From an uncultured Dehalococcoidia bacterium (GTDB lineage Bacteria; Chloroflexota; Dehalococcoidia; Lucifugimonadales; JAAXIE01), in assembly GCA_951813255.1 (NCBI GenBank), contig OX638353.1, positions 124,001 to 188,000 of the forward strand: DNA of 64,000 nt. Direction: 5' to 3'. This document shows, piece after piece, positions 8,601-18,170 of the stretch. The notes beneath the pieces were generated by a model. It was given only the letters and a program-made list of their open reading frames with translations, searched no databases and was not told the DNA's origin. Positions within the stretch are counted from its first letter, which is position 1, and each line of letters opens with the position of its first letter. Position numbers and translations under genes: made by a program.

Positions 8601-9103
8601 CCCCCGCGTGGCCGGAGATGTGGGGCCGGCATGGCTTTCCGGTTTAGCGCTCTCTCGGTCCTGGTTGCGCCGGCCCCGACCCGCGCCGGCTCAGGAGAAG
8701 CTGCCGTCCTAGTCAACGCCTCCATCCCCTGCCTGAACTCCGCCAGCAGGGTCTCCGTGGCCGTCTCCACTGCGACCCGGACCTCCTCGGCTATCATCTC
8801 CGGCAGGGCCGCCTCCCGCTGCAACGCCTCGAACCGCTCCCTCTGCCGGCTGGCCACCGACGTCTCGCCGGAGATAAGCATATGGTCCAGCGCCACCCGC
8901 ATCCTCACCGACGGCACGCCCCGTTCCAGGCTGGCGACCAGCGTCCGGGGGTCCACCCCCAGAGCCTCGGCAGCGCCGGCCCGGTCTTTCTCTCGCACCA
9001 GGTCCTCCATCAGCGCCATGAGCCTGAGGTGGTGCACGTCCTCAATGCTGCGGGCCGGTGCCTGACCCTCCTCGTTTTCTCCGTCACCCGGCCTCCCACG
9101 CAA
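8594..9103 (-). CDS. N-terminal half of an HTH-type accessory protein
   Basis: The 169-aa frame begins with a Gly/Glu-rich lead, then HHLRLMALMEDLVREKDRAG and AAEALGVDPRTLVASLERG, which fits a short helix-turn-helix (AAEALGVDPRTL). A long coiled stretch follows (EMIAEEVRVAVETATETLLAEF). The tail after about residue 140 is Pro/Arg-rich and ends in the G6 run at 8600-8605. Together with the downstream frame it looks like one regulator-type protein broken by an indel. The true start may be the ATG of MALMEDL (codon 29). DNA binding is inferred from the HTH only. Confidence 0.5.
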   Translation of the reverse strand: MRGRPGDGENEEGQAPARSIEDVHHLRLMALMEDLVREKDRAGAAEALGVDPRTLVASLERGVPSVRMRVALDHMLISGETSVASRQRERFEALQREAALPEMIAEEVRVAVETATETLLAEFRQGMEALTRTAASPEPARVGAGATRTERALNRKAMPAPHLRPRGGW

Positions 9104-9187
9104 ACTTGCTGATTTCAGCTATGAGCCTTGCAGTAAGTCCCGGGTCTGACCGCTGCAAACTTGCTGAATTCGTAGCTAAGCCTTGCT
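9101..9187. repeat. Direct repeat with core CGTAGCTA upstream of the HTH-type gene
   Basis: GCAAACTTGCTGA is present at about 9102 and 9153, each followed after a few bases by an AGCTA and then GCCTTGC. GCAAACTTGC is itself a palindrome. The pair lies just upstream of the 9103 start of the minus-strand gene, so it could be a double operator. It also belongs to the family of core-and-word repeats seen elsewhere in the window. Confidence 0.45.
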
Positions 9188-10193
9188 CCGGAACCTGCAA
9201 TGGGCCCGCGCCGAGAGTGCTCGCTGAAGACAGCCTGTAGGGGGAGGCTTTCCCTACGACCCAGCTACGGAATCACCCCCAATGGCCGGCCTGCGACCAA
9301 CCCCGATCCCTGTACACCCCAATGACATCACAGGCTTTGAGCCGGATTCCGTGCCTTGAAAGGGGGGCCTGCGGACGAGCCCTACCCAGCCTGCGAAGGG
9401 GGCGTACAACGGCGGTAGAGAAATCTACCTCCGGGCCGGGCCGCCGATGGGTCTCAACCCCTGTCCGCCACTGTCTCTCCCTGTGGCTCCCAAAACCGGA
9501 ACTTTCGAAGCTGCGAGTTGGGACTTGGGCCGGCCCCGGGCCCCTTCCAAAAACGGAACTGTCGTAGCTGGCTCAGTCACCCAGCACTGGAACTGGGACT
9601 GGAATCGAAGTGCTTACTGCTGATGTGCTCCTGTAGTTCGGGAACTCCCGACCCACATACAATTTCGACCCAGTTCTCGCCTCGACGGAAAGTGGATTCT
9701 CTGTACAGGTGTGCCACAGCATCAGGCCGCCCCCCCGTCTCCGTGCCTCATAAGGGGGGGCATCCGTGCCTCCGGCTCGCATACCGAGGTATGGGAAAAG
9801 ATTGAAGGTGCGGGCTTTGACCACGCCCCCTTCGCCAGCTCCAACATGGAAGTCATCTCCCAGCGGGCATCCTCGGTGACACATGGCGCTGGCCGGCCTC
9901 TGACACTGCGGAAAGACTGCAGTTGCACCGACTGGTAACAGCGAAACTCCGTCGGCAGAAGTCGTTCTCAGGACTTCCCGTAGGGGGCTGCTCACAAACG
10001 TGGTTCGCTTGCGACTAACGCTGTCAGACCCAAAAAGCCCATCCGACTCCATTTTGTTGCAGAAATGGGGAATGCCGCGTGCTGGAGGCCGACCCCTTCC
10101 CGGGGGTGGAAGAGGCCCATGACACGTATGACACGTCAGGAATGGCATCGTGATGATATACGAATGAGATGTGATCATCTGACGGAGGATGGT
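9188..10193. other. Non-coding stretch of diverged repeats
   Basis: The first 190 bases repeat 7019-7180. Two further elements pair GGAACT with the core: GGAACTTTCGAAGCTG near 9498 and GGAACTGTCGTAGCTG near 9555, followed by CTGGAACTGGGACTGGAA near 9586. A third diverged copy of the block containing CCCCCTT near 9705-9775 has a minus-strand reading with TDAPPYEAR-like residues, also recognisable in the other two copies but with stops. No gene is supported. Confidence 0.4.
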
Positions 10194-10340
10194 ATGAGAC
10201 TATTGACCAAGTCGGAGGCCTGTTGGGAGCTGGGTGCATCCCTGTCCACCCTGAACCGGCGCATCGTTACCTGGGAGGTTCTGACACAACGGGAGCCCCA
10301 CGGACGGTTCCGTTTGCTTGTAGGGTCTGCCTCATGTTGA
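10194..10340 (+). CDS. Short excisionase/MerR-like helix-turn-helix protein (48 aa)
   Basis: The ATG at 10194 follows GGAGG at good spacing. The product starts MRLLTKSEACWELGASLSTL and continues NRRIVTWEVLTQREPHGR, which resembles the winged HTH of excisionase and MerR-type proteins, where S-TLNRR sits in the recognition helix. It stops after 48 residues in an uncharacteristic tail, so it may be a truncated form. A role in recombination or regulation of the local mobile DNA is inference. Confidence 0.5.
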   Translation: MRLLTKSEACWELGASLSTLNRRIVTWEVLTQREPHGRFRLLVGSASC

Positions 10341-10345
10341 GCACA

Positions 10346-10615
10346 TCAGCTATCGTCCTCAGCCATACCCCACAACTGTCGTAGCTCCTCGAAGCCTTCC
10401 CGCTGAATCTCAAGTTCCTTTTCCACTTTGGCAACGTCATACACGACGCCCTTGGAGTGTATGAGTTCCTGCACCACTCGGAATAGGGATTGGTGCAATT
10501 TCCACAAGCATAGTTCCGCCGGAGTCCGCCTCATGGGCAAGACGCTTTCGGCCTCGAGGCGGCGGATATTCGCTTGCACCAACCCTAGCTGTCTGGCATG
10601 GTCATCGCTGCTCAT
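10346..10615 (-). CDS. Small helical hypothetical protein (89 aa)
   Basis: AGGAGG lies upstream of the ATG at 10615. The product is almost entirely charged helix: RQLGLVQANIRRLEAE, then LCLWKLHQSLFRVVQELIH and KVEKELEIQREGFEELRQLW. There is no signal peptide or membrane segment. It is convergent with the HTH gene, five bases apart. No family recognised. Confidence 0.55.
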   Translation of the reverse strand: MSSDDHARQLGLVQANIRRLEAESVLPMRRTPAELCLWKLHQSLFRVVQELIHSKGVVYDVAKVEKELEIQREGFEELRQLWGMAEDDS

Positions 10616-10674
10616 CTAGGCCTACCTCCTCTTGGTTCACACAATCGTCGTTCTATCAACCCTCAAATATGAAG

Positions 10675-11094
10675 CTAGGTAGTGAAGGGCACCGCAGTGC
10701 CCGACGGATAGAAGCTGGCACACATGAGATTGCCAGACAAATCAAGGGTCACGGCCATATAGGGGTAGGTCTCCGCCCGGCACTCGATCTCCCCTGTTAG
10801 CACCACCACCCACACCTTATGGCGGCCCATTCCCGACGTCCACTGGCCCACCAGCCTGTTGTAGTAGGCCCACCCTACCTTGTGGACGGAGAAGCCACGA
10901 GGCTCCCCTTGTAGGCCAAGGGGTTCCGCGTGGCTCACTGCTATCCGGTACGCCTCATCCTTGGTGATGGGCGAGGCGTCGCTGGCAGCCCGGTAGTGGA
11001 ACACGGAGGCCATTGGGGCCATGGGTTCCACTATTCGGAGTCGGCGAGCCAGCCGTCTCAGCATCTGACGATCCGCTGCGAAGAGTAGTGCCAT
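10675..11094 (-). CDS. Hypothetical protein, weakly PepSY-like (139 aa)
   Basis: The middle contains ITKDEAYRIAVSHAEPLG and a beta-rich segment (KVWVVVLTGEIECRAET, then MAVTLDLSGNLMCASFYPSG), an arrangement reminiscent of PepSY-like domains. No signal peptide is visible at the chosen start; the N-terminus (RQMLRRLARRLRIVEP) is very basic. The start has only a G-run immediately before it and overlaps the decayed frame to its right, so the true N-terminus may be lost. Function unknown. Confidence 0.4.
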   Translation of the reverse strand: MALLFAADRQMLRRLARRLRIVEPMAPMASVFHYRAASDASPITKDEAYRIAVSHAEPLGLQGEPRGFSVHKVGWAYYNRLVGQWTSGMGRHKVWVVVLTGEIECRAETYPYMAVTLDLSGNLMCASFYPSGTAVPFTT

Positions 11095-11991
11095 CCCCTC
11101 TTTACTCTGTTGTTCCGGGCGACGGTGTATGCATAGCTCTTGCCCCGGTAGGTACTAGGGACGCACTCTATCGAGCGGTTGCTCTCGATTCTATCCGTCC
11201 AATCAGCGCCCTTGTGCCACTCGCTCCGGGGGTTGGTGCCAACGTTGCTCCAATGACAGTAGAACCAGACACACCACTTCTTCTCCTCGAGGTAGGTGGT
11301 TATCTCAAGGCGCTTCATGGTGGTCTCGTACTCAATCCAGCCTATGACGTTGATGCGGCCCTCAGTGCGTGGGTGCCCCGAATTGTGGGGCCATGGTCGT
11401 CCACCAGCCCCTGGAACAGGGGGTCCGGTCCCTGCTTGGCCATCCTCAGCACCCATGACCGACACCTCCCTGCAAATCGTCTGACAAGGAGCGTCCCAAA
11501 AACTCGTTGCCCCGCTGCTCCACCGTCCTGTTGAGGGCCGTATCTACAGAGCCCTCTTCTTCGACCCAGATTGTACTTCTTGCAGTCCCAATTCTCCTTA
11601 CAGCCCAGGCACTGCGGAAAACGGTCCCAGACCGATTGCATTTTCGCTCAATCCACCCTAAGCCACGCCCCGGACCCCAGTGGTTGTGCTCCAGCCCAAG
11701 GGCCCTCCCCGCCGTGGTCCATGTCGACTGGAAGCCCCACCACTGTGGGCCGGCGTAGCACCCGGCCACCGGATCGCCCGTCACGTTAGGCTGGGCAGGG
11801 ACAACTCCAGCGAGCGGGAACCACACCCTCATAGCCACTGTGCAGCCACCATACTGGAAACCGGTCAGGTGCATCCTTTCCCTATGGATTTCGAGGAGGG
11901 CATGGGATATAGACCGGGCGGACGATAGCAACTGGACCCGACCTTGAGCGCCACGGCCTGATGAAGGTGCAATTTCAGGTCTATGCTGCAA
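11058..11991 (-). pseudogene. Probable decayed gene spread over three frames
   Basis: Protein-like segments occur in successive frames. About 11835-11600 reads MRVWFPLAGVVPAQPNVTGD and then GPQWWGFQSTWTTAGRALGL. About 11440-11390 reads AKQGPDPLFQGLVDDHG. About 11355-11100 reads IGWIEYETTMKRLEITTYLE followed by VWFYCHWSNVGTNPRSEWHK. The Trp/Tyr/Cys-rich style suggests an extracellular protein. No single frame covers all, and I recognise no family, so this is a tentative call of a frameshifted gene or two adjacent remnants. Confidence 0.35.
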
Positions 11992-12190
11992 GTATCAGCC
12001 GTCCTTCAGAGGAGCGGAGCGACAAAGCATGGGATTCTGGGGCGCTTGAATCTTGACGTCTCGCGTCTTGGGGTAGGTGTAAGAAACGCTGGGAGTGTCG
12101 CGTTGATAACCTCACCGGGAGCGGTTTCCCGTTGCTGTTCCTTGCCTTGATATAATCCGTCCAGCTCTCCATCTGAAGGAGGTTCCCTCA

Positions 12191-12502
12191 ATGCCGGAGT
12201 TCGAGCTCGTGCCACGCCAGCAAGCAATGGTCTCTTCATCCTCCAGGGGCCGATCCGATGTTATCCGGGAGTACGCTCAGTTCATAGAGCAGCTGGGTCG
12301 TGATGAGGCGGGCAAGCTCACGCCCTCAGACGGCGAAACCGTCGCCACCGTGCGCCGCCGCCTCGGTTCTGCCGTGAAAGCCTCTGGGAAAAGCATGCAG
12401 ATTAAGCGGGTGGGGGCAGAGATATTCTTCTGGGAAGAGCCTCTCAAACGGCGGGGCGGGCGACCTCGCAAGAACGCCAACCCTGATGGCGTTGCGTGCT
12501 AA
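12191..12502 (+). CDS. Small basic protein with AT-hook-like tail (103 aa)
   Basis: ATG at 12191 follows GGAGG with a few bases between. The body is helical and charged (RSDVIREYAQFIEQLGRDEA, then SDGETVATVRRRLGSAVKAS). A beta segment (KSMQIKRVGAEIFFWEE) follows, and the chain ends in KRRGGRPRKN, an AT-hook-like minor-groove motif. A DNA-associated role is inferred from that motif only. It stands alone upstream of the truncated hydantoinase gene. Confidence 0.6.
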   Translation: MPEFELVPRQQAMVSSSSRGRSDVIREYAQFIEQLGRDEAGKLTPSDGETVATVRRRLGSAVKASGKSMQIKRVGAEIFFWEEPLKRRGGRPRKNANPDGVAC

Positions 12503-12514
12503 AGGAAGTCTCAA

Positions 12515-13429
12515 GTGGTGATGACCGTGAGTGTTTGGCCTGTTGACCGTTATCCTATGACCATGCGGGCCGGTAGGCCTCGGCGCGAACGGTTGATGAT
12601 CATCGACCCCAACGACCTCATCCCCCCCAATTCCGGCACTTGGCGCGCCGTCCATGTCGTCGCCCCCGAGGGCAGTGTCGTCAACGTCCTCCCTCCCGCT
12701 CCCGTCGTCTACGCCAACCACGAGATGACCCACCGCATCGCCGACCTCGTCTTCGGTGCCGTCGCTCAGGGCTACCCCGAGCGCGCCCTCGCCTGCTCCC
12801 AAGGCACCTCCGCCATCCTCACCCTCGGCGGCCAGGACCCCCGCACCGGCCAGCGCTATGTCAGCTACGAGACCCTCGGCGGTGGCATGGGCGCCCGCCC
12901 CAATCAGGACGGCATCAACGCCGTCAAGGCAGGCATCTCCAACACCATGAACACCCCCGTCGAAGAACTGGAAATGCGCTTCCCCGTGCAAGTCGACCAC
13001 TACGAGATCGTCCCCGACTCCGGCGGCCCAGGCGAGTACCGCGGAGGCTGCGGCGTCCGTCGCGAATGGCGCGTCCTCGGCCACACCGCCACCGCCACCA
13101 TCTGCTGCGAGCGCACCAAGTCGCCCCCCTTCGGCCTCCAGGGCGGCCACGCCGGCGCTCCCACCTCCGTCCACGTCGTCGACCCCCAGGGCAACCGCGA
13201 CACCCGCAACAGCAAAGGCCCCGCCTTCCCCGTCCCCGAAAACTACTCCATAGCCTACGAAGTAGCCGGCGCCGGAGGCTACGGCCCACCCGAAAACCGC
13301 AACCCCCAAAGCATCCACCAAGACCTGATCAACGGCTACATCACCCCCCAACAAGCAGCCAAGGACTACAACATAGACCCCTCAACCATGCTCTGCCCCC
13401 ACTGCGGAGGTGTGCCTAACGTGCCTTGA
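12515..13429 (+). pseudogene. Hydantoinase B / 5-oxoprolinase beta subunit, 5'-truncated
   Basis: From about residue 28 the product matches the C-terminal half of HyuB-type subunits (IPPNSGTWRAVHVVAPEGS, ETLGGGMGARPNQDGINAVK, PDSGGPGEYRGGCGVRREW, GLQGGHAGAP). These enzymes are ATP-dependent cyclic-amide or ketone-processing proteins of about 550-600 residues; only about 275 are present. The first 27 residues are unrelated and the catalytic N-terminal half and HyuA partner are absent. The coding strand is extremely C-rich at third positions. It is therefore a remnant, although the surviving frame is intact, so expression of a fragment cannot be excluded. Confidence 0.75.
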
Positions 13430-13799
13430 CGTGCCTGCGTGACTCAAAGGAGTGGCGTCGATTATTCTGGGAGAGACAATGAGCGGACTAAGTAGGGAAA
13501 TTCCGCGGTAAACTTGAGGCAGACCCCTGCAGCCTGATTCAGGGCAACGATCCAGTTCGGGACAATGACAAGTGGAGGGTAGGTCCATGACCCGCTGACG
13601 AAATAAAGCAGGCAGTCCTGAATCTGCCAGAGTCCGAGTATGCCAAGATCATGGACTGGCTTCACCAGTTGGCAGACGAGGCATGGGACCGCCAGTTCTA
13701 GGAAGACGTGCTCGCCGGCAAGCTCGACTTCCTCAAGGCAGAGGTCGAACAGGCCAAGCAGGGAACTCCAAGACCTTCGCCAACCACGTCGGGGATGAA

Positions 13800-14130
13800 A
13801 CCCGCTTCAAGGCGTTAACCTACCAAGAGGTTCATGCACAATTCGAAGCATCTAATCGAGTTAATCCTGAGTACTTAGACTACCTACGTGCCAGATACTT
13901 TAACCAATGTCCCGCGCCTGACACCCGAGCCGCCAACCCGCTCTGCCACGCCTTCCCCATACCCGACGACTACTCCGTCACCGACTACGTAGGAGCTCCA
14001 GCGGCTACGACAACCCCGCCGTGTAGAGCATCCGCGAGGATGTCGTCAGTGGGTACGTGTCGCCGAAGAGGGGGTCTGAGGAGTGCGGGGAGGACAGGTC
14101 GGGGATTGTTGTGTCCCCACTGCAGTAGGT
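13800..14130 (+). pseudogene. Second relic of a hydantoinase B C-terminus
   Basis: The frame carries LDYLRARYFNQCPAPDTRAA and CHAFPIPDDYSVTDYVG, matching the GPAFPVPENYSIAYEVAG region of the truncated HyuB just upstream. After a frameshift near 14000 another frame reads like SIREDVVSGYVSPKRGSEE, the counterpart of SIHQDLINGYITPQQAAKD, and the end again contains LCPHC. This is a diverged, frameshifted copy of the same 3' end. The stretch 13430-13800 between the two holds no other gene; 14131-14452 shows nothing beyond the flank of the transposase gene. Confidence 0.6.
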
Positions 14131-14452
14131 GAGAGTCTAGCGGCCCCTATACCAACTCGCTCTGGCCCCAACTAGGGGTGTGCTACTCAATTCTCCTCCT
14201 CGAGAGGGGGCAATTCGAACCCAATTGGGTTTTTGTCGATCAGGTCATTCGTATGGTTGGTGCCGAATGCGATCACTAGCAGGCTGCGGAAGAATAGATT
14301 TCACTGGTTCGGAGAGGCTGGTATGAGTTGAGTTTGACGCTTTTGGGTTAGCAGGCCGGCAGTTTGACGTCCCCGCCAAGAGGCCAAGATGTGATCAGCA
14401 GGGCCTCCGAAGCCCCGTCAGACCCATCCGGACGCGCTGCACCCCAGGCGGA

Positions 14453-15556
14453 TCACACCGCCTGAACGGCCCGAGCCCTCTCACACGACGCCATGTTCGC
14501 CATCCGCACCAGGTTGTAGGCCGTAGCCACAAAGTACCCAGCCAGCCCCGTGCGCTCTACTCCCCTGTACCGCGTCCTACGCAATCCTCCCACCGTCTTC
14601 ATCCACCCGAACACCTCCTCCACCCGCTTGCGCACCTTCTGGCTCGCCCTGTAGCCAGCGTGCCTTGTGGTGCGACCGTCTATGGCCGAGTGGGTACGCC
14701 GCGCCACGTGGGGCGTCACCCCCCGGTTGCGCATGGCCCTCACACACTCCCGCGTGTCGTAGCCCTTATCAGCTCCCAAGGTCCTGGGACGGTACCCCCG
14801 CTGTCTCGCATCGTCCAGCATCACCGGCACAGCCTCACGCTCCGCCGTCCCCGTAGCTCTGCTAACCACGAAGTCCATCAGCAGCCCGTTGCCGTTCTCC
14901 ATCAGGGCATGGCCCATGAAGGACAGCTTGGCCTCTCTACCCTTGCTCTTCCGCATCAATCTGGCCTCGGGGTCCGTCCTGCTCTCGTGGGTCTCGTTCT
15001 TCAATCTCTCTCCACGAAAGTCCACCCACGGGTTGCCCGAGTCATCATCGGAAGGTGGCTCCCCATCATCTCTCCGCCGGAAGCTCTTGATGCTGGCCAC
15101 CGCCTCTATCAGCGTCCCGTCCACGCTGAAGTGCTCGTCCGACAGTAGCCCACGGCGGTCCGCCTCCCACACCACCTCGTCGAACAGCCCCTGGCCCACA
15201 CGGTGTTCCAGCAGTCGTTTCCTGTTCTTGGTGAACACCGTGGGATCGAAGCTGCGCTCCATCAGGTTCATGTCCAGGAACCAACGGAACAGCAGATTGT
15301 ATTCCAACTCCTCGCAGAAGGCCCGCTCGCTACGCACCGAGTAGAGGGAGATGAGCAGGGATGCCTTCAGCAATCGCTCCGGTGGCACCGAGGCCCGGCC
15401 CACCCTGGAGTACATCCGGTCGAACTCGGGTGAGAGACGTTTCAGGGCCTCGTCGGTCACCGCCTTGATGGTACGCAGAGGATGGTCCTTGGGGACTCGC
15501 CCCTCGATGTCCACGTGGGCCAACATCACTTCCTGTTCCTCATGCCTGCCGCGCAT
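14453..15556 (-). mobile_element. IS5-like family transposase (DDE), 367 aa
   Basis: The N-terminus has the DUF772-type region (HPLRTIKAVTDEALKRLSPE, then VPPERLLKASLLISLYSVRS). The DDE motifs are visible as HFSVDGTLIEA, RTLGADKGYDT and KRVEEVFGWMKT. The C-terminus has the usual Arg-rich end and AYNLVRMANM. Length and order fit an intact IS5/IS4-superfamily transposase. Terminal inverted repeats could not be identified. The right end must lie between 15557 and the stop of the neighbouring protease gene at about 15592. The gene looks complete, so it may be recently active. Confidence 0.85.
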
Positions 15557-15591
15557 CCCGCACCTCCGCTACGTCTCCCTGGCATCCTAAC

Positions 15592-16251
15592 TCACACAAC
15601 TCTTTTTCCGCACTCTGCTAGCCCTTGGTTCTCTAAGAAATACGCAATGGCCTCCCCTCTTTCGTCAGCTAGTGGCGTTCCAGACTCACTGACCACCGGA
15701 ACCTGCAGTGGTCGGGGATCTTTAGCAACAACGCCTGCGATTCGCAGTTTACTTTCCTGTCCCTCGCCTGTAACAAACACGAGGGGGCCCCCGCTAAACC
15801 CCTTGTTGCCATGGCCATCAATATAGATAAGAGTAGCATCCGTGTGCACTATGGCGCTAACTATACCTGCCTTAACAAAAGGTAAAGGAAACCCATTGTT
15901 TATGTCTCCCCCTTCGCCATCCCAACCGAACGGAAAACCCAAGAAGTAGACAGCCTGCGCGTAGCCCAAGCCACCGGGCGCAACTTCAAAAACATGGGAC
16001 GGAGCTAACTGTATATCTGTTGCCAAGACCGCGATATCCGTGTTACCCACCCCTAGACCCGCCACTTTAATCGATATTGGTTCCCATTGCTCATCTTTGC
16101 GGAGATGTATTTGCTGACCAGATGTAATCCCTTGGACCACGTGTCGCGCAGTTATGAGGTATTGTTTACCGCCTCGGTTGATAGCAAACGCGGTTCCAGT
16201 GCCATTGTTGTATCGAATAAGAAACGTGTGCGCAACCACGTCAGTTATCAT
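15592..16251 (-). CDS. Trypsin-like serine protease, cytosolic type (219 aa)
   Basis: The catalytic triad regions of the S1/S46-like chymotrypsin fold are readable: GTGTAFAI then YLITARHVV (His, about residue 37), NTDIAVLATD (Asp, about residue 74) and GNKGFSGGPLVF (Ser, about residue 155). There is no signal peptide or membrane segment, so the protein should act in the cytoplasm. Proteases of this kind occur as modules in bacterial conflict systems as well as in housekeeping; here the gene is next to an FRG-domain gene on the same strand, 33 bases apart, in a region of lower GC. It could cleave or activate a partner, but that is inference. Confidence 0.75.
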   Translation of the reverse strand: MITDVVAHTFLIRYNNGTGTAFAINRGGKQYLITARHVVQGITSGQQIHLRKDEQWEPISIKVAGLGVGNTDIAVLATDIQLAPSHVFEVAPGGLGYAQAVYFLGFPFGWDGEGGDINNGFPLPFVKAGIVSAIVHTDATLIYIDGHGNKGFSGGPLVFVTGEGQESKLRIAGVVAKDPRPLQVPVVSESGTPLADERGEAIAYFLENQGLAECGKRVV

Positions 16252-16284
16252 GAGTCCGCCTTCTATTAGTGCAGCTCTTCCAGG

Positions 16285-17673
16285 CTATAGGTAGTCTTGG
16301 ACAATCCGGTTAGCGAATTCATCAAGACTCGGGTACAAGGTCTCGCGAGTGAAGTTCAACAGACTTAATTCCTCAAGGAGATGCTGCTTTTTCTCACCCG
16401 GCACGATTATGGTTTCGTGCTCGTAGACCTTCATATCTTTCACTCTTAATTGAATCTGATCCCGTTCAAATCGCTCATGAAATGCTGATACAATAAATGC
16501 GCCTTCTTGAGCTCTAATGCGCTCGAAAGATTGCTTGGGCTCGACAATAAACACGCGAAAGAAGTCCCTTGGATCGATTCTTGCCTCGAATTGCGGCTTC
16601 TCTTGCCTGATGAAATGGTATAGTCGGCGCAATGCTTCATCGTGTAGATATTGAATCAGAGTGTCAGGGTCTTCCGTTTGGCTTTCTTCTCCAGTTTTCC
16701 CCAAAAGGAGGTTTTGGTAGCCACGATTTAGTTTAGAAAAGTTGGCCATCACACTGACAGCGTCACTGTCGAAGGTTCTAATCAGCTCTTTGGGAACTGC
16801 AAATACATGAATCCGGCCGTTCATTCCATTGTCGCGTGGAATGCCAGCCGGATCGCGCTCATCGCAGGCTGAGAAAAGTGCTACTCCAGGATTGCGCGTT
16901 ACATCAAGTAAGCGAGTCTTCAGACCATGGTGTTGCGCGATCACGGTTTGCTCAAGAGCTGAAGTCATGTCAGTGAAATTCTCTGGCCTCCTAGACATAA
17001 GGTCCTGCAACATTTCACCCTCATGAGCACGTAGCTTGAACGTCCCGTCACGCGATTTGCGCATGACCGAGGGACGCAAGCACCATCTATAGTCACGTTC
17101 TCCCCGAAAATAGAGAACCAGCCCTCTATAGCGTTCTCTTATCTCAAAACACTTCTTGATTAAACCTGCAACACTGCTGACTTTCTGTAATTTGGGGACA
17201 TGATTGACCAGGTGCGATTCTTGCTTCACAATAGGATCCGGGTAGAGCTTGGCTCTCCAAAACCGTGACCAACTAAGATCCGCGCCGGTAAGGTTCGCAC
17301 TAACTAGATCAGTGTTTTCGAGTATGGCGCAGGAAAGATTAGTATCTCCGAGGTAGCACGGACCAAATACTGCATCTGTTAGGTCGGCGTGAAAAAAGTC
17401 CGTTCCGCGAAAAAGCGCACCAAGCATTTGGACTCCACGAAGATTGGAGTCGATGAAATCCACTTGACTGAGGTCAGCTCCACGGAAAATTGTATCGCTA
17501 AAGTTAACCCCGCTGAGAGGGACTCTCCCATTGGGATCGAGCTTTCCGGCTTCTTGAAACAGCTCAAAAATCCTCGCCGACGACAGATCAGGGCGAAAAT
17601 TATGCGACTCACGTCTCTTATTCTAACTGGCACTCCCTTCAAGAAGCCAACTGATGTGTGTTTCGTTCGCCAT
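16285..17673 (-). pseudogene. Pentapeptide-repeat plus FRG-domain protein, interrupted by an in-frame TAG at codon 17
   Basis: The natural start is ATG at 17673 behind AGGAAG: MANETHISWLLEGSAS, then TAG at 17623-17625, then NKRRESHNFRPDLSSARIFE and KLDPNGRVPLSGVNFS. Related pentapeptide proteins have Trp at the TAG position (LLEG-x-x-x-W-N-x-RR), so one G-to-A change explains the stop. Pentapeptide repeats (about residues 45-110) lead to an FRG domain (about 150-260: LYFRGERDYRWCLRPSV, LEQTVIAQHHGLKTRLLDVT, NPGVALFSAC). The longest uninterrupted frame starts at a GTG (17463) inside a repeat and lacks a ribosome binding site. FRG domains are named for the Phe-Arg-Gly motif seen here; biochemical role unknown to me. 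Confidence 0.75.
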
Positions 17674-18170
17674 GCCACTTCCTAAAGGATGTTAGTTACT
17701 ACAAATGAAATCATGAGTGGTGACCAGATTGAGATGTGGAGGGGGCCCTCCATATGTCGGTGGTCTGCGTATCTTTATCTAGGCGGAAGAGGCCCCAACT
17801 CAGCTAGTACCAACAGCGGAGCCCAAACCGTCTGCACGTCGGCTCAATGGTAAGCCTACCTGCCCTGTCGCTACCACCCCATCCCCCGTTGAAACCGTCT
17901 CAAAAAAGCAATCTGGCCCCCATTCGCCTACTCTCAAGCACAGCAGGCTCAAGGCAGCGCCTAGCGTGTGCCCTTGCTGCAGTGCCCTGGGAGGGAACAC
18001 TACATCCCCCCTCAGCACTCCAGCATCCCTATTGGTCCGCTCTACGCATCCTCGGAAAGAATACCCGCTCCTCACCGTGTAGGTCGAGCCCAATTCTGTT
18101 ATAGTTTTCGATTCCGGTTAGATCTCAACGACAGTCACAACCCCGTCGTTCGTGGTCAGAAGGATAGCCA
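17674..18170. other. Intergenic stretch between divergent FRG and DUF5677-like genes
   Basis: This is the divergent control region for the FRG gene (left) and the gene at 18171 (right). I see no convincing gene: frames in 17800-18100 are Pro/Ser/Arg-rich on both strands. An AT-rich TGTTATAGTTTTC near 18096 could be a -10 region for the rightward gene. Confidence 0.3.

Noticed and set aside
9573..10178. 201-aa minus-strand frame
   Set aside because: It reads through diverged repeat copies, is rich in Pro/Arg/Cys and lacks a ribosome binding site; conserved TDAPPYEAR-like residues reflect the repeated DNA.
12326..13354. Long minus-strand frame (342 aa) opposite the HyuB fragment
   Set aside because: Its repetitive Gly/Val/Ala/Asp composition is the mirror of the C-rich third positions of the HyuB frame, which has clear homology. 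No start signal.
14330..15600. Terminal inverted repeats for the IS5-like transposase
   Set aside because: I compared both flanks by eye and found no matching ends; only the transposase gene is claimed.
17623..17625. Idea that TAG is recoded to Trp in this organism
   Set aside because: TAG is the normal stop of several intact genes here (rny, recA, the triple-XRE gene), so genome-wide recoding is not supported.
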